Assembly (NCBI GenBank): GCA_021815305.1
Contig: JAKAHC010000001.1
Location: 434,001 to 498,000 of the forward strand
Reading direction: 5' to 3'
Length of the DNA: 64,000 bases
Source of the DNA: Deltaproteobacteria bacterium
Lineage (GTDB): Bacteria > Desulfobacterota > Deferrimicrobia > Deferrimicrobiales > Deferrimicrobiaceae
A program made the translations under genes and the position numbers. Shown piece by piece: positions 40,124-50,270 of this stretch (its first letter is position 1; every line of letters starts with the position of its first letter). The notes beneath the pieces are model-generated. The model searched no databases and was not told the DNA's origin. It saw only the letters and a list, made by a program, of their open reading frames with translations.

Positions 40124-41623
40124 CTACCCCCCTGCGGCAAGCACGTCCCGGACGGTCTTCCGGTCATCGAACGGCAGGCGCCGCTCCCCGATGATCTGGA
40201 CATCCTCGTGTCCTTTCCCGATGATCGCCACCGTGTCCCCGGCTTCCGCCAGGGAAAGGGCCGATGCGATCGCCGCTTTCCTGTCCTGCAACGTCGTGAA
40301 GAACCCGCCTCTCCAGGATACAGGCCCACGAGCCTCCACGAATCCCTCCGCCGTCAATCCGGGGACGATCTCTCCGAGGATCGCCGCAGGGTCCTCTCCG
40401 CGCGGGTTGTCGGAGGTCAGGACGACGATGTCCGAGCGCAACCCCGCGATCCTGCCCATCTCCGGCCGCTTTCCGCGGTCGCGGTTCCCCCCGCACCCGA
40501 ACACCGTGATGAGGCGCCCCTCGGAGAGTCCCCGGAGCGTCGTGAGCACCCGGTCCATCCCGTCCGGAGTGTGCGCGTAGTCCACGAAGATGTGCAGGCC
40601 CCGGTCGTTGGCGATCGCCTCCAGCCTGCCGGGAACCGCCTCGACGGCTCCGATCCCCGCCGCGATCGCCCCGGGCGGCGCGTCGAGCAGGAGCGCGGCG
40701 GCGGCGGCGGCCATGATGTTGGAGACGTTGTGCGCTCCGATCAGGCGGGACCGCAGCGGGAGGGGGCCCCCCGGGGTGGCGAGGACCATGCGTGTCCCCT
40801 CCCATGTCATTTCCATCTCCAACGGGTGCACGTTCCACGCGCGGGAGAAACCGAAGCTCATCGCGGAGGAAAACTCCTGCGCGAGCCGCTCGATGTACGG
40901 GTCGTCGCCGTTCATCGCGATCGAGGTGCGCTTCCCCCCGGCAGGAAGGTATTCGCGGAAGAATCTCGCCTTCGCGGAGAAGTACGACTCCATGTCCCCA
41001 TGGTAGTCCAGGTGGTCCCGCGTGAGGTTCGTGAATACCCCGAGATCGAACCGGACGCCTTCGATCCGGCCCTGGGCGGCGCTGTGGGACGACACTTCCA
41101 TCACGACGTCGGTCGCCCCCCTCGCCGCGGACTCCGCCATCACTTCCTGGAGTTCCTGGGGAAACGGGGTAGTCAGCCCCCTTCGGAGGACCGTTCCCGC
41201 CACCCGGTAATCGATCGTTCCGATGACGGCGGGGACCCTGCCGGCCGCGATGAGGATGCCCTCCAGAAGATATGTGACCGTGGTCTTGCCGTTGGTCCCG
41301 GTGATCCCCGTAACCCGCAATTTCGCAGACGGGTCGCCGTGAAACGACACGGCGACCCGGGTCAGCGCGGACACCGTGGAAGAAACCCTCACGACGGGAA
41401 GGGGAGGAGACGGAATTTCCCGTGTGACGAGGGCGGCGGCCGCCCCGGCCCGGGCCGCCGCCTCGAGGAAATCGTGCCCGTCCGCCTTCGCGCCCGGAAG
41501 GGCGACGAACAGGTCCCCCGGACGGACGGCGCGGGAGTCCGCGGCGATCCCCCGGATCTCGATCTCCCCGGGGGATCCGGAGTCCCCGAGCGACGCCGCG
41601 AAGAGAAGGTCGGCCAATCTCAC
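40124..41623 (-). CDS. murE: UDP-MurNAc-dipeptide--meso-diaminopimelate ligase
   Basis: Adds the third stem residue; 499 aa. P-loop GTNGKTTVTYL, EVSSHSAAQGR, FTNLTRDHLDYHG and the substrate-selecting motif DNPRGEDP, which marks meso-diaminopimelate (not lysine) enzymes. The start is a GTG at 41623 overlapping the ftsI stop as GTGA, giving VRLADLLFAAS as N-terminus. Confidence 0.97.
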   Translation of the reverse strand: MRLADLLFAASLGDSGSPGEIEIRGIAADSRAVRPGDLFVALPGAKADGHDFLEAAARAGAAAALVTREIPSPPLPVVRVSSTVSALTRVAVSFHGDPSAKLRVTGITGTNGKTTVTYLLEGILIAAGRVPAVIGTIDYRVAGTVLRRGLTTPFPQELQEVMAESAARGATDVVMEVSSHSAAQGRIEGVRFDLGVFTNLTRDHLDYHGDMESYFSAKARFFREYLPAGGKRTSIAMNGDDPYIERLAQEFSSAMSFGFSRAWNVHPLEMEMTWEGTRMVLATPGGPLPLRSRLIGAHNVSNIMAAAAAALLLDAPPGAIAAGIGAVEAVPGRLEAIANDRGLHIFVDYAHTPDGMDRVLTTLRGLSEGRLITVFGCGGNRDRGKRPEMGRIAGLRSDIVVLTSDNPRGEDPAAILGEIVPGLTAEGFVEARGPVSWRGGFFTTLQDRKAAIASALSLAEAGDTVAIIGKGHEDVQIIGERRLPFDDRKTVRDVLAAGG

Positions 41624-43647
41624 CGCTTCTCCTTGTTCGCGGAAAGCCGAAGCTGCGGCTCCGCCGCGAAAACCACCGAGCATTCCTCCCCGGGGACAAG
41701 GACGGCTCCGGGGGCGGGGGTCTGCGCACAGGCGACTCCGCTCCCCTTGAGGGAAAGCTTGACCGAATACCGCCCCATGATGTCGACGGCCCGGCCCATG
41801 GAAAGCCCCGCCAGGTCGGGCATGATCATGACGCCCGCGGGCGACGCCGTGGAAACCGGGGTCACGCGTACGGCGGCGGGAGCGACCGCCTCGATCCGGT
41901 GGGACAAAGCGGAGGCGACCGCCTCGGTGGGCTGGATCCCCAGGTAGTACGCCGTCTTGACGGCGATCTGGTTGAACGCCGGAGCGGCGACCACGCCTCC
42001 GTAGACCTGGCCCCTCGGTTCGTCGACCACGACGAGGATGAGCAATTCCGGGTCCTCCAGGGGGAGGAACCCGATGAAGGATGCGGTCCTCCGCGTCGGG
42101 GAGTATTTCCCCGTTCCCGGCTCCACCTTCTGGGCCGTCCCCGTCTTGCCTCCGACGAGGAACCCCCGGATGCGCGCCTGGGTTCCCGTCCCATCCTCCT
42201 CGACCACCTTTCCGAGGATCTCCCGCATCCGGGCGGAGGTCTTCGGGGAAAGCACGCGGCGCAGCTCCTTCGGCTGGCCGCTGTACACCGTCTTCCCCTT
42301 CGGGTCGCGGATCTCCCGCACGACGTACGGCTTCATCACCCTGCCGCCGTTGACGATGGCGCCCATCGCAGCGGCCAGTTGCAGCGCGGTCACGGAGATC
42401 CCCTGTCCGAAGGAGACCGTCGCGCGCCGGATGTGCTTCCCGAAGGCGTCCCGGGACGGCACGATCCCGGATATCTCTCCGGGGAGCTCGACGCCCTCCC
42501 TGGAGCCGAACCCGAAGGCCCGGATCATGTCGTAGTACCGGTTGCCGTCCATTTTCTCGTTGATCTTCGTGATGCCGATGTTGCTCGAGTACTTGAGGAT
42601 CTCCGGAGCGGTGAGCCACCCGTACTTGTGGGTGTCGTGGATCACCCTGCCCGCGTAGCGGTACGCCCCGTTTTCGCAGAAGAACCGGTCCGACGCCCCC
42701 ACGGCGCCCATCTCGAGCGCCGAGGCCATGGTGAACACCTTGAAGGTGGAGCCGGGCTCGAAGCAGTCCGTGATGGCCCGGTCCCGTCTTGCCCCGACGG
42801 GCGCGTCGCCAGGCGCGTTCGGGTTGAAGGAGGGGGAGTTCGCCATCGCCAGGATCTCCCCGGACTTCGGCGCGAGCACCAGCGCGGCCCCGCCGCGGGC
42901 GTGGTACTTCTCCACGGCGGCATCGAGCTCGCTCTCCGCGATGTGCTGGATGTTCCGGTCGATCGTCAGCGTAACCGCGTGCCCGTTGGAATTGAACTCC
43001 ACGGGGCTGCTCGCCGGCACGATGAGGCGGCCATGGGCGTCCCGCTCGCACATGAGGACCGCCCGCTCCCCGTGCAGATACTTGTTCAGCGAGAGCTCGA
43101 TCCCTTCCATCCCCTCGGAGTCGAGGTTCGTGAAACCGATGAGCGAGGAGGCGAGCTCACGGTTGGGGTAGAACCGCTTCGGCTCTTCCACGGTTCCGAT
43201 CCCGTCGATGGCCGACGCCTTCCCCCGGGTTTCCGGATCGAGCTCCGCAAGCGCCTCCTTCACCTCCCGCACCGCCTCGTCGGCGGCGGTGGAGGGCATC
43301 TGCCGGCGGACCCACACGAAACCCTTGTCCGCGGCGAACCGCTTCGACAGTTCCTTCGCGGAGCGGGAAACCCGCGGCGCGAGCAGGGCGGCGGCCTTGT
43401 CGGGGAACTTGAGCTTCCCGGGCTGAACGAAGATGGATTTCGTGGCGATGCTCACCGCGAGCTCGCTCCCCGTCCGGTCGAGGATCACTCCGCGTTTCGG
43501 AAGGAGGGGTATGGAAGTGCAGTACTGCTTCGCGCCCCGCTCGCGGATCCCCTTCACCCCGAGGACCTGGATATGGAACGCCCGGAGGACGATCAGGAGG
43601 TAGAGAGAGAGGAGTCCGTAGAGGACAAGGCGCGCGCGGGAGGTCAT
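41620..43647 (-). CDS. ftsI: Septal transpeptidase FtsI (PBP3) with PASTA domain
   Basis: Class B penicillin-binding protein, 675 aa. A membrane anchor at residues 7-27, a dimerisation domain (RGVILDRTGSELAVS), then the transpeptidase domain with STFK (S300-K303), SSN (S354-N356) and KTG (K501-G503). Residues ~610-668 form one PASTA domain (MPDLAGLSMGRAVDIM, CAQTPAPGAVLVPGEECSV), as in Spo/PBP2x-like and many delta-proteobacterial FtsI proteins but absent from E. coli FtsI. One bp after ftsL. Confidence 0.96.
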   Translation of the reverse strand: MTSRARLVLYGLLSLYLLIVLRAFHIQVLGVKGIRERGAKQYCTSIPLLPKRGVILDRTGSELAVSIATKSIFVQPGKLKFPDKAAALLAPRVSRSAKELSKRFAADKGFVWVRRQMPSTAADEAVREVKEALAELDPETRGKASAIDGIGTVEEPKRFYPNRELASSLIGFTNLDSEGMEGIELSLNKYLHGERAVLMCERDAHGRLIVPASSPVEFNSNGHAVTLTIDRNIQHIAESELDAAVEKYHARGGAALVLAPKSGEILAMANSPSFNPNAPGDAPVGARRDRAITDCFEPGSTFKVFTMASALEMGAVGASDRFFCENGAYRYAGRVIHDTHKYGWLTAPEILKYSSNIGITKINEKMDGNRYYDMIRAFGFGSREGVELPGEISGIVPSRDAFGKHIRRATVSFGQGISVTALQLAAAMGAIVNGGRVMKPYVVREIRDPKGKTVYSGQPKELRRVLSPKTSARMREILGKVVEEDGTGTQARIRGFLVGGKTGTAQKVEPGTGKYSPTRRTASFIGFLPLEDPELLILVVVDEPRGQVYGGVVAAPAFNQIAVKTAYYLGIQPTEAVASALSHRIEAVAPAAVRVTPVSTASPAGVMIMPDLAGLSMGRAVDIMGRYSVKLSLKGSGVACAQTPAPGAVLVPGEECSVVFAAEPQLRLSANKEKR

Positions 43648-43648
43648 C

Positions 43649-43996
43649 TCACCGGATTACGCGGTCCATCTGCGCCGGGACCATCCGCAGTTCCGTCCGC
43701 GCGATGGCGTCGATGCGGGCCGGGCTCTTCAGCGCCAGGACCTCCAGTTGGAGCACTTCCCGTTCCTTCTGGAGGGTCCTCTTCTCCTCCAGCGTCGAGG
43801 AAACCCGGTATCCGGTGCGGATGTACTGGCCGGAGAGCCAGACGTTGAACAGGCCGATGCCCAGCATGGCAAGGGATATGGCGACGAACCCCCGCCTCCG
43901 GGGAACCGCCGGGATCGGAGGGGATTCCCTCCGGATTTCGGTGATGATGTACACGCCGTTGCCGACCGTCATCTTCGTCATCTCCGTCCTCCTCAT
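43649..43996 (-). CDS. ftsL: Cell division protein FtsL-like
   Basis: 115 aa: a basic N-terminal cytoplasmic tail, one membrane helix (about 37-55), then a leucine-rich coiled coil (LEEKRTLQKEREVLQLEVLA) and a C-terminal RIDAIARTELRM segment. Sequence is poorly conserved across FtsL; position between rsmH and ftsI and topology support the call. ATGA overlap with rsmH. Confidence 0.85.
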   Translation of the reverse strand: MRRTEMTKMTVGNGVYIITEIRRESPPIPAVPRRRGFVAISLAMLGIGLFNVWLSGQYIRTGYRVSSTLEEKRTLQKEREVLQLEVLALKSPARIDAIARTELRMVPAQMDRVIR

Positions 43997-44901
43997 CCTG
44001 TCCTTCGTGCCGCCCGGAGCTTCGCGCTGCGCGCCCTCGGGTTTTCGCCGACTTCCCGCTCCGACGGGACGACCGGCTTGCGGGTAAGAAGCTCGAGGGT
44101 CGCCGGGCCGCCCCCCGCTCTCCCTGCGTGCCGCCGGAACTCCGTCTTCACCAGCCGGTCCTCGAGGGAGTGGAAACTGATCACCGCCACCCGCCCCCCG
44201 GGGGAAAGATGCTCCGGGACGCTTTCAAGGAACGACGCGAGGGAGTCCAGTTCGCGGTTCACGGCGATCCGCAGGGCCTGGAACACCCGCGTGGCCGGAT
44301 GGATGTCCCTGGGCCACGCTTTCCGCGGGATCGCCCCGGCGACGATCCCGGAAAGATCGGCGGTCGTCCGGATCGGCGCCTTCCGCCTGCGCTCCACCAC
44401 CGCCCGGGCGATGCGGCGGGAGAACCGCTCCTCTCCGAAACGGTAGAAGAGGTCCGCCAGTTCCCTCTCCCGGGCGTCCCGTAGGATCTCCCCTGCGGTC
44501 GGCCCGCCGCCTTCCGGGTCGCGCCTCATGTCGAGGGGCCCCTCCTCGCGGAACGAGAAGCCGCGCGCGGGGTCTTCGAGCTGGAGGGAGGAGATTCCGA
44601 GGTCCAGGAGGATCCCGTCGAATCCCCTTCCCCCGGCGGCCTCCCGCAGCGCCGGCAGTTCCGCGAAGTCCGACCGGACCAGCCGCGCCCAGGGGAACGC
44701 CGAGAGTCTCCCGGCGGCGACTTCGAGCATCGCCGGATCCGCGTCGGCGCAGATCAGTTGGCCCTCCGCACCGATCCTCGCGGCGATCTCCGCGGCGTGC
44801 CCTCCGGCGCCGGTCGTCCCGTCGAGGAAGACCTCCCCGGGGGCGGGGGCAAGCAATCCCAACGTCTCCTGGAAAAGAACGGGAATGTGGCCGGACGCCA
44901 C
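43993..44901 (-). CDS. rsmH: 16S rRNA (cytosine-1402-N4)-methyltransferase
   Basis: SAM-dependent methyltransferase (formerly MraW), 302 aa. HIPVLFQETLGLL, SAM motif DGTTGAGGHAAEI, LLDLGISSLQLEDPARGFSF and VISFHSLEDRLVK are family signatures; the C-terminal NPRARSAKLRAARR is complete. Confidence 0.97.
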   Translation of the reverse strand: MASGHIPVLFQETLGLLAPAPGEVFLDGTTGAGGHAAEIAARIGAEGQLICADADPAMLEVAAGRLSAFPWARLVRSDFAELPALREAAGGRGFDGILLDLGISSLQLEDPARGFSFREEGPLDMRRDPEGGGPTAGEILRDARERELADLFYRFGEERFSRRIARAVVERRRKAPIRTTADLSGIVAGAIPRKAWPRDIHPATRVFQALRIAVNRELDSLASFLESVPEHLSPGGRVAVISFHSLEDRLVKTEFRRHAGRAGGGPATLELLTRKPVVPSEREVGENPRARSAKLRAARRTG

Positions 44902-44904
44902 CTT

Positions 44905-45357
44905 TCAGATCCCGAGGTCGCTGATCTCCCGCACCAGCTCGCGGTCCTCGAGCACCTCCTTCTCGAACCTGCCGATCTCCTGCTGCCAGCGGTCGAGCGA
45001 CCAGATCTCGAACCGGTTGGGCATCCCCAGGATGACGACTTCCTTCTCCAGCCCCGCGTACGATCGCAGGGACGGGGGAACCAGGATCCGCCCCTGCTTG
45101 TCCGGGACCGCCTCCACCGCGCCTCCCAGGAAGAACCGGACGAAGGCGTTTTTCTTCCGGTCGGTGCTGGGAACCCGGGAGAGTCTCTCCTCGATGCCCG
45201 CCCAGTCGTCCGCCGCGAATCCGTAAAGACAATCGGAAAAATTGGTTAGGAAAAAAGAGTCCTGGCCGGATTCGAGGAGGCGCTCGCGGAAGGGGGCCGG
45301 GATGTTGACCCTTCCCTTGGGGTCGATGGTATATTCGAAGCGTCCCCGGAAGATCAC
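44905..45357 (-). CDS. mraZ: Transcriptional regulator MraZ
   Basis: AbrB-like DNA-binding protein that represses its own dcw cluster. 150 aa from a GTG at 45357: IFRGRFEYTIDPKGRVNIPAPFR and the second repeat DKQGRILVPPSLR each hold the DxKGR / DxxGR motif. An upstream in-frame GTG at 45393 is rejected, because the operator repeats lie between the two and the family begins at F-R-G. Confidence 0.93.
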   Translation of the reverse strand: MIFRGRFEYTIDPKGRVNIPAPFRERLLESGQDSFFLTNFSDCLYGFAADDWAGIEERLSRVPSTDRKKNAFVRFFLGGAVEAVPDKQGRILVPPSLRSYAGLEKEVVILGMPNRFEIWSLDRWQQEIGRFEKEVLEDRELVREISDLGI

Positions 45358-45367
45358 GGCGGCTCTT

Positions 45368-45392
45368 ACCCACCTTTCCCCACAATTACCCA
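45368..45392 (-). promoter_or_regulatory. MraZ operator, three TGGGN repeats
   Basis: On the minus strand TGGGT-aattg-TGGGG-aaagg-TGGGT, i.e. three TGGGN boxes with a strict 10-bp period (45392-45388, 45382-45378, 45372-45368). This is the layout known for MraZ binding sites, and it lies between the promoter and mraZ. Confidence 0.85.
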
Positions 45393-45402
45393 CTTGCAGG
45401 GT

Positions 45403-45430
45403 ATTCTACCGGGGCCGCCGGAAGTGTCAA
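45403..45430 (-). promoter_or_regulatory. Promoter of the division and cell wall cluster
   Basis: Minus strand: consensus TTGACA (45430-45425), 16-bp spacer, TAGAAT (45408-45403). The transcript would begin at about 45396, just upstream of the MraZ boxes. Confidence 0.75.
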
Positions 45431-45527
45431 GGCATTTCCATCGGATCTATGGAAAAAATTGCAGCAACGGCGGGGAAACGCGGAAACACCGTTTTAAGGA
45501 GACCGGTTGCCGGGGGAAAAGAACGCC

Positions 45528-45920
45528 TGAGGAGACCGTAAGCCGGGTTCTGTGCGCGCCGCGAATGGCGGCGCGGGGCGGCCATTTCTCTACGGCGGAC
45601 GTTGCCGACCGCCTTGAGCGACCTTTACCCGAGGGCTCCGGGCGGGCCGCCCTTCCCCCGCCGGCGAAACCGCCGCGGGGTCGCCCTCCTATTCGGTCTT
45701 GCTCCGGGTGGGGTTTGCCATGCCGCGACGGTCGCCCGCCGCGCGGTGAGCTCTTACCTCACCATTTCACCCTTACCGCCCGCCGAAGCGGGAGGCGGTG
45801 TGTTTTCTGTGGCACTGTCCTCGGGGTCGCCCCCACCGGGCGTTACCCGGCACCCTGCCCTGCGGAGCCCGGACTTTCATCCCGTCCCCGTCGGGGACCG
45901 GCGGCCGCCTGGCCTCCTCA
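45528..45920 (-). ncRNA. rnpB: RNase P RNA (class A)
   Basis: About 393 nt. Universally conserved blocks are seen on the minus strand: AGTCCGGGCTCC (45875-45864), GGACAGTGCCACAGAAAACA (45820-45801) and, near the 3' end, ACAGAACCCGGCTTAC (45553-45538). Terminal helix P1 is TGAGGAG (45920-45914) paired with CTCCTCA (45534-45528). The first three bases coincide with the rnhA stop codon, so the RNA is probably processed from the same transcript. Exact ends may differ by a few bases. Confidence 0.95.
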
Positions 45921-46328
45921 GACGCTTCCGGAATGCTGATCGATCGCGAGGTTCGCCAGGAGATCGGCTCTCCGGTTTTCCTCGCGCCCGACATGAAGTA
46001 TACGCACCCCGGGGAATGCGCGCAACCTGCCGCACGCCTCGAGGTAGAGCGGCCGGAGGTGCTCCGCCTTGACCTTGTACCGCCCGTTGAGCTGGCGGAC
46101 GAGAAGTTCCGAATCGGAGTACACCGTGAGGGGGCCGGAAGCGTGCCGCCCGGCCTCTTCGAGGGCCATCAGCAGGGCCCGGTATTCGGCGACGTTGTTC
46201 GTGGTTTCCCCTATGTACGAGGAAAGCTCTATCGACGCCCGCCCGTCCGCGAACTCGACGACCGCCCCGATCCCGGCCGGGCCGGGGTTCCCCCGGCTGG
46301 CGCCGTCGACGCGCACCATGACGGCCAC
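45918..46328 (-). CDS. rnhA: Ribonuclease HI family protein
   Basis: 136 aa from a GTG at 46328 with a GGGAGG site; ATG at 46319 is an alternative. The catalytic acidic set is visible: D in VRVDGASRGNPG, E in NNVAEYRALLMAL, D in YSDSELLVRQL and D in ENRRADLLAN. The sequence is closer to the compact archaeal/Bacillus-like RNase HI group (DGASRGNPGPAG) than to E. coli RnhA. It degrades RNA in RNA-DNA hybrids. The stop overlaps the 5' end of rnpB. Confidence 0.93.
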   Translation of the reverse strand: MAVMVRVDGASRGNPGPAGIGAVVEFADGRASIELSSYIGETTNNVAEYRALLMALEEAGRHASGPLTVYSDSELLVRQLNGRYKVKAEHLRPLYLEACGRLRAFPGVRILHVGREENRRADLLANLAIDQHSGSV

Positions 46329-46333
46329 GGGGC

Positions 46334-47059
46334 TCAACCTCCCGCCGCCTCGCTTTCCACCGCCTCGTAATAGAGGATCCGGTTGCAGTTCGGGCACGTG
46401 TGGATCCCGTCCTCCCGCTGCAGCAGGTTGAACAGCTGCGGCGAGATGTTCATGTGGCACCCCGTGCACGAATAGTTCCGCGCGGGGACGATCGCCAGGC
46501 TGTCCCTGCGGCCGAAGATCAGTTCGAACCGGCGCACCAGCCCCGCCTCCAGGCGTGACGCCACCTGCCGCTTGCGGGCCAGGATCCGCTCGATGTCCGC
46601 GTCGAAGGTTCCCATCCGCGCCTCGATGTCGACCATCCTCTCCCTGTAGTTGCCCTCCACCTCCTCGAGATCGCTTTTCCGCTCCGCGAGCCGTTTCTCC
46701 TCCTCCTCGTACCGCGACAGGAGGGCCAGCAGCTCCTCTTCCCTCGAAGCGTTGGTCCGGCGGGTCCCCTCGATCTCCTTGAGCATGGCGTAATATTCCT
46801 TGTTGGTCTTGATCGACATGAGTTTGGCCTTCGCCCGCTCGACCTTGTCGCGCTCTTCCTCGATCTCCCGTTCCTTCTCGCGGCGCTGCTGCCGCAGCGT
46901 TTCGAACTCCTTTTCCGCCGCCAGGAACTTCGCTTCCCGTTCCTCGAAAAGGCTCTTTAGGTCCGCCACCTCGAGGGGGACCTTCCGCTTCTCCTCCTCC
47001 AGACGGTGCACCTGGACCATTACCTCCTGCAGATCGATCAGGGTTTTTACCTGCTCCAT
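46334..47059 (-). CDS. Coiled-coil zinc-ribbon protein (CT398-like)
   Basis: 241 aa. Residues ~1-180 form a long charged coiled coil (EEEKRKVPLEVADLKSLFEE; REKEREIEEERDKVERAKAK). The C-terminal ~40 residues are a zinc ribbon with CTGC and CPNC pairs (YSCTGCHMNISPQLFNLL). Members are often encoded with nif3, as here (ATGA overlap). A nucleic-acid or trafficking role has been proposed for relatives; function is not established. Confidence 0.88.
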   Translation of the reverse strand: MEQVKTLIDLQEVMVQVHRLEEEKRKVPLEVADLKSLFEEREAKFLAAEKEFETLRQQRREKEREIEEERDKVERAKAKLMSIKTNKEYYAMLKEIEGTRRTNASREEELLALLSRYEEEEKRLAERKSDLEEVEGNYRERMVDIEARMGTFDADIERILARKRQVASRLEAGLVRRFELIFGRRDSLAIVPARNYSCTGCHMNISPQLFNLLQREDGIHTCPNCNRILYYEAVESEAAGG

Positions 47060-48213
47060 CAAGGCTTTTTCCTCCCTCGTGTCCGTCTCTGCGGCACCAT
47101 CCGCAAAGGCTCCTCTTCCATGATAACCCGCGCCGCAACGGCACCGCGAAACCGCTCCTGAAGAACACGCCGGAATGCCGGCAGGACCCACCGTTCGCCC
47201 GAGGCGTGCCCGATGTCGGCGACGGGCATGCCGCCGGCGGCCGCCTCGAGCGCCTGGTGGTATTTCACGTCTCCCGTGACGTAGAGGTCCGCACCTGCCT
47301 CCCGCGCCGCGCCGGCGAACTCCGCGCCGCTGCCCCCCACGATCGCGACCCGGCGCACCATTTTCCTGCGGGGCCCCGCCACCTTGATCCACGAGGGGCG
47401 GAAGGCGCGCCGCACCGCGTCGAGGACTTCCGGAAGGGGAACGGTCCCCGGGAGATCCCCCACGGCGCCGACCCCGCCTCCCAGCGCTCCCCCGCGCAGG
47501 GGGATGACGTCGACGGCCGGCTCCTCGTACGGGTGCGCCCTCCGGACCGCCCGCAGAACCGACGGGACGAGGGACCCCGCAACGACCGTCTCCACCCGCG
47601 CCTCCTCGACGCGTTCCTCCCTGCCGGGCTTCCCCAGGAACGGCGTGGACTTCCCGCTTCCGAGGAACGTCCCGGTACCCGGGGTACGGAACGCGCACCG
47701 CGCGTATTCCCCGATCCTCCCCCCCCCGGCGTCCGCAGCGGCGGACAGGACGGCGTCCGCATGCGACGGCGGCACGAAGACGACCAGCTTGCAGGCGTCG
47801 GAGCCCGGCTCGCCGGGGATGAGGGGCCGGATGGAGCGGAGCCCGAGCCTGCGCGCCATGACGTCCGACACGCCGCGCGTGGCGACGTCGGCGTTGGTGT
47901 GCGCCGAGATCACGGAAACTCCCAGCCGCAGCAACGCGTACGCCGCTGCGGAGGAACCCTGGTCGGGCCGGATGGACGAAAGCGGGGTGAACACGACGGG
48001 GTGGTGCGTGAGCAACAGATCGGCGGGCCGTCTCCGCAGGGAGGAAAGCACGGCCGGGGTCGCGTCCAGGGCGATGACGACCGTTCGGACGACGGAGTCG
48101 GGGTCGCCCAGGAGGATCCCGACGTTGTCCCAATCCGCGCGGTGGGCGAACGGGAACCGCTCGTCGAGGGCGCGCCAAACGTCCCTCACGGTGGCGGGAG
48201 CGGGCCGGCTCAC
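47059..48213 (-). CDS. Nif3-like dinuclear metal protein (DUF34)
   Basis: 384 aa, the long Nif3 form with the inserted PII-like domain (about residues 130-240, CKLVVFVPPSHADAVLSAA) between two metal-binding halves. Metal ligands are in LLLTHHPVVF, SAHTNADVA and the C-terminal DIGHASGER. Often annotated GTP cyclohydrolase I type 2, but the enzymatic role is unsettled. First gene of a nif3 / zinc-ribbon / rnhA / rnpB run. Confidence 0.93.
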   Translation of the reverse strand: MSRPAPATVRDVWRALDERFPFAHRADWDNVGILLGDPDSVVRTVVIALDATPAVLSSLRRRPADLLLTHHPVVFTPLSSIRPDQGSSAAAYALLRLGVSVISAHTNADVATRGVSDVMARRLGLRSIRPLIPGEPGSDACKLVVFVPPSHADAVLSAAADAGGGRIGEYARCAFRTPGTGTFLGSGKSTPFLGKPGREERVEEARVETVVAGSLVPSVLRAVRRAHPYEEPAVDVIPLRGGALGGGVGAVGDLPGTVPLPEVLDAVRRAFRPSWIKVAGPRRKMVRRVAIVGGSGAEFAGAAREAGADLYVTGDVKYHQALEAAAGGMPVADIGHASGERWVLPAFRRVLQERFRGAVAARVIMEEEPLRMVPQRRTRGRKKP

Positions 48214-48234
48214 GGTCCCGCCGTTCCACGAAAC

Positions 48235-48263
48235 AAAAATGCACCGGGGCCCGGTGCATTTTT
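48235..48263 (-). terminator. Bidirectional hairpin terminator after the CAT tRNA
   Basis: A perfect 14-bp inverted repeat around one central base: AAAAATGCACCGGG and CCCGGTGCATTTTT. The T-run on the minus strand follows the tRNA, whose 3' end is 51 bp upstream. Confidence 0.85.
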
Positions 48264-48313
48264 CCCTGTCCTCGACGACTTCTTTACCTGCCGCTGCATG
48301 GCGACTTCTTTGC

Positions 48314-48390
48314 TGGTGGGCCCACCTGGCCTCGAACCAGGGACCGACCGGTTATGAGCCGGTGGCTCTGACCAACTGAGCTATGGGCCC
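48314..48390 (-). tRNA. tRNA with CAT anticodon (Met or Ile2)
   Basis: 77 nt with encoded CCA (48316-48314). The acceptor stem GGGCCCA/TGGGCCC and the D arm AGCTCAGTTGGTCAGAGC are normal; the anticodon loop CTCATAA has CAT at 48356-48354; the T arm is CCTGGTTCGAGGCCAGG. It is an elongator type (no initiator C1 mismatch or GGG/CCC anticodon-stem run). Whether it is elongator Met or lysidine-modified Ile(AUA) cannot be decided by the anticodon alone. Confidence 0.95.
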
Positions 48391-48418
48391 GACTCGGATC
48401 ATTGGAAATAAGTTGCAT

Positions 48419-48447
48419 ATATTCACATATTTCCGATGCCATGTCAA
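48419..48447 (-). promoter_or_regulatory. Promoter of the CAT tRNA
   Basis: Minus strand: TTGACA (48447-48442), 17-bp spacer, GAATAT (48424-48419) preceded by an extended TGT, 28 bp upstream of the tRNA in an AT-rich patch. Confidence 0.55.
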
Positions 48448-48464
48448 CGCCGCCGGCGCACCGC

Positions 48465-50255
<1,791 letters not shown>

Positions 50256-50270
50256 CTGCCCCTCACCTCG

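Noticed and set aside
45358-45393. Upstream GTG start for mraZ
   Set aside because: It would place the MraZ boxes within the coding sequence; the conserved protein begins at I-F-R-G-R after the GTG at 45357.
45526-45925. Coding frames across the RNase P RNA region
   Set aside because: The segment carries all conserved RNase P RNA blocks and a closing P1 helix; the open frames are incidental.
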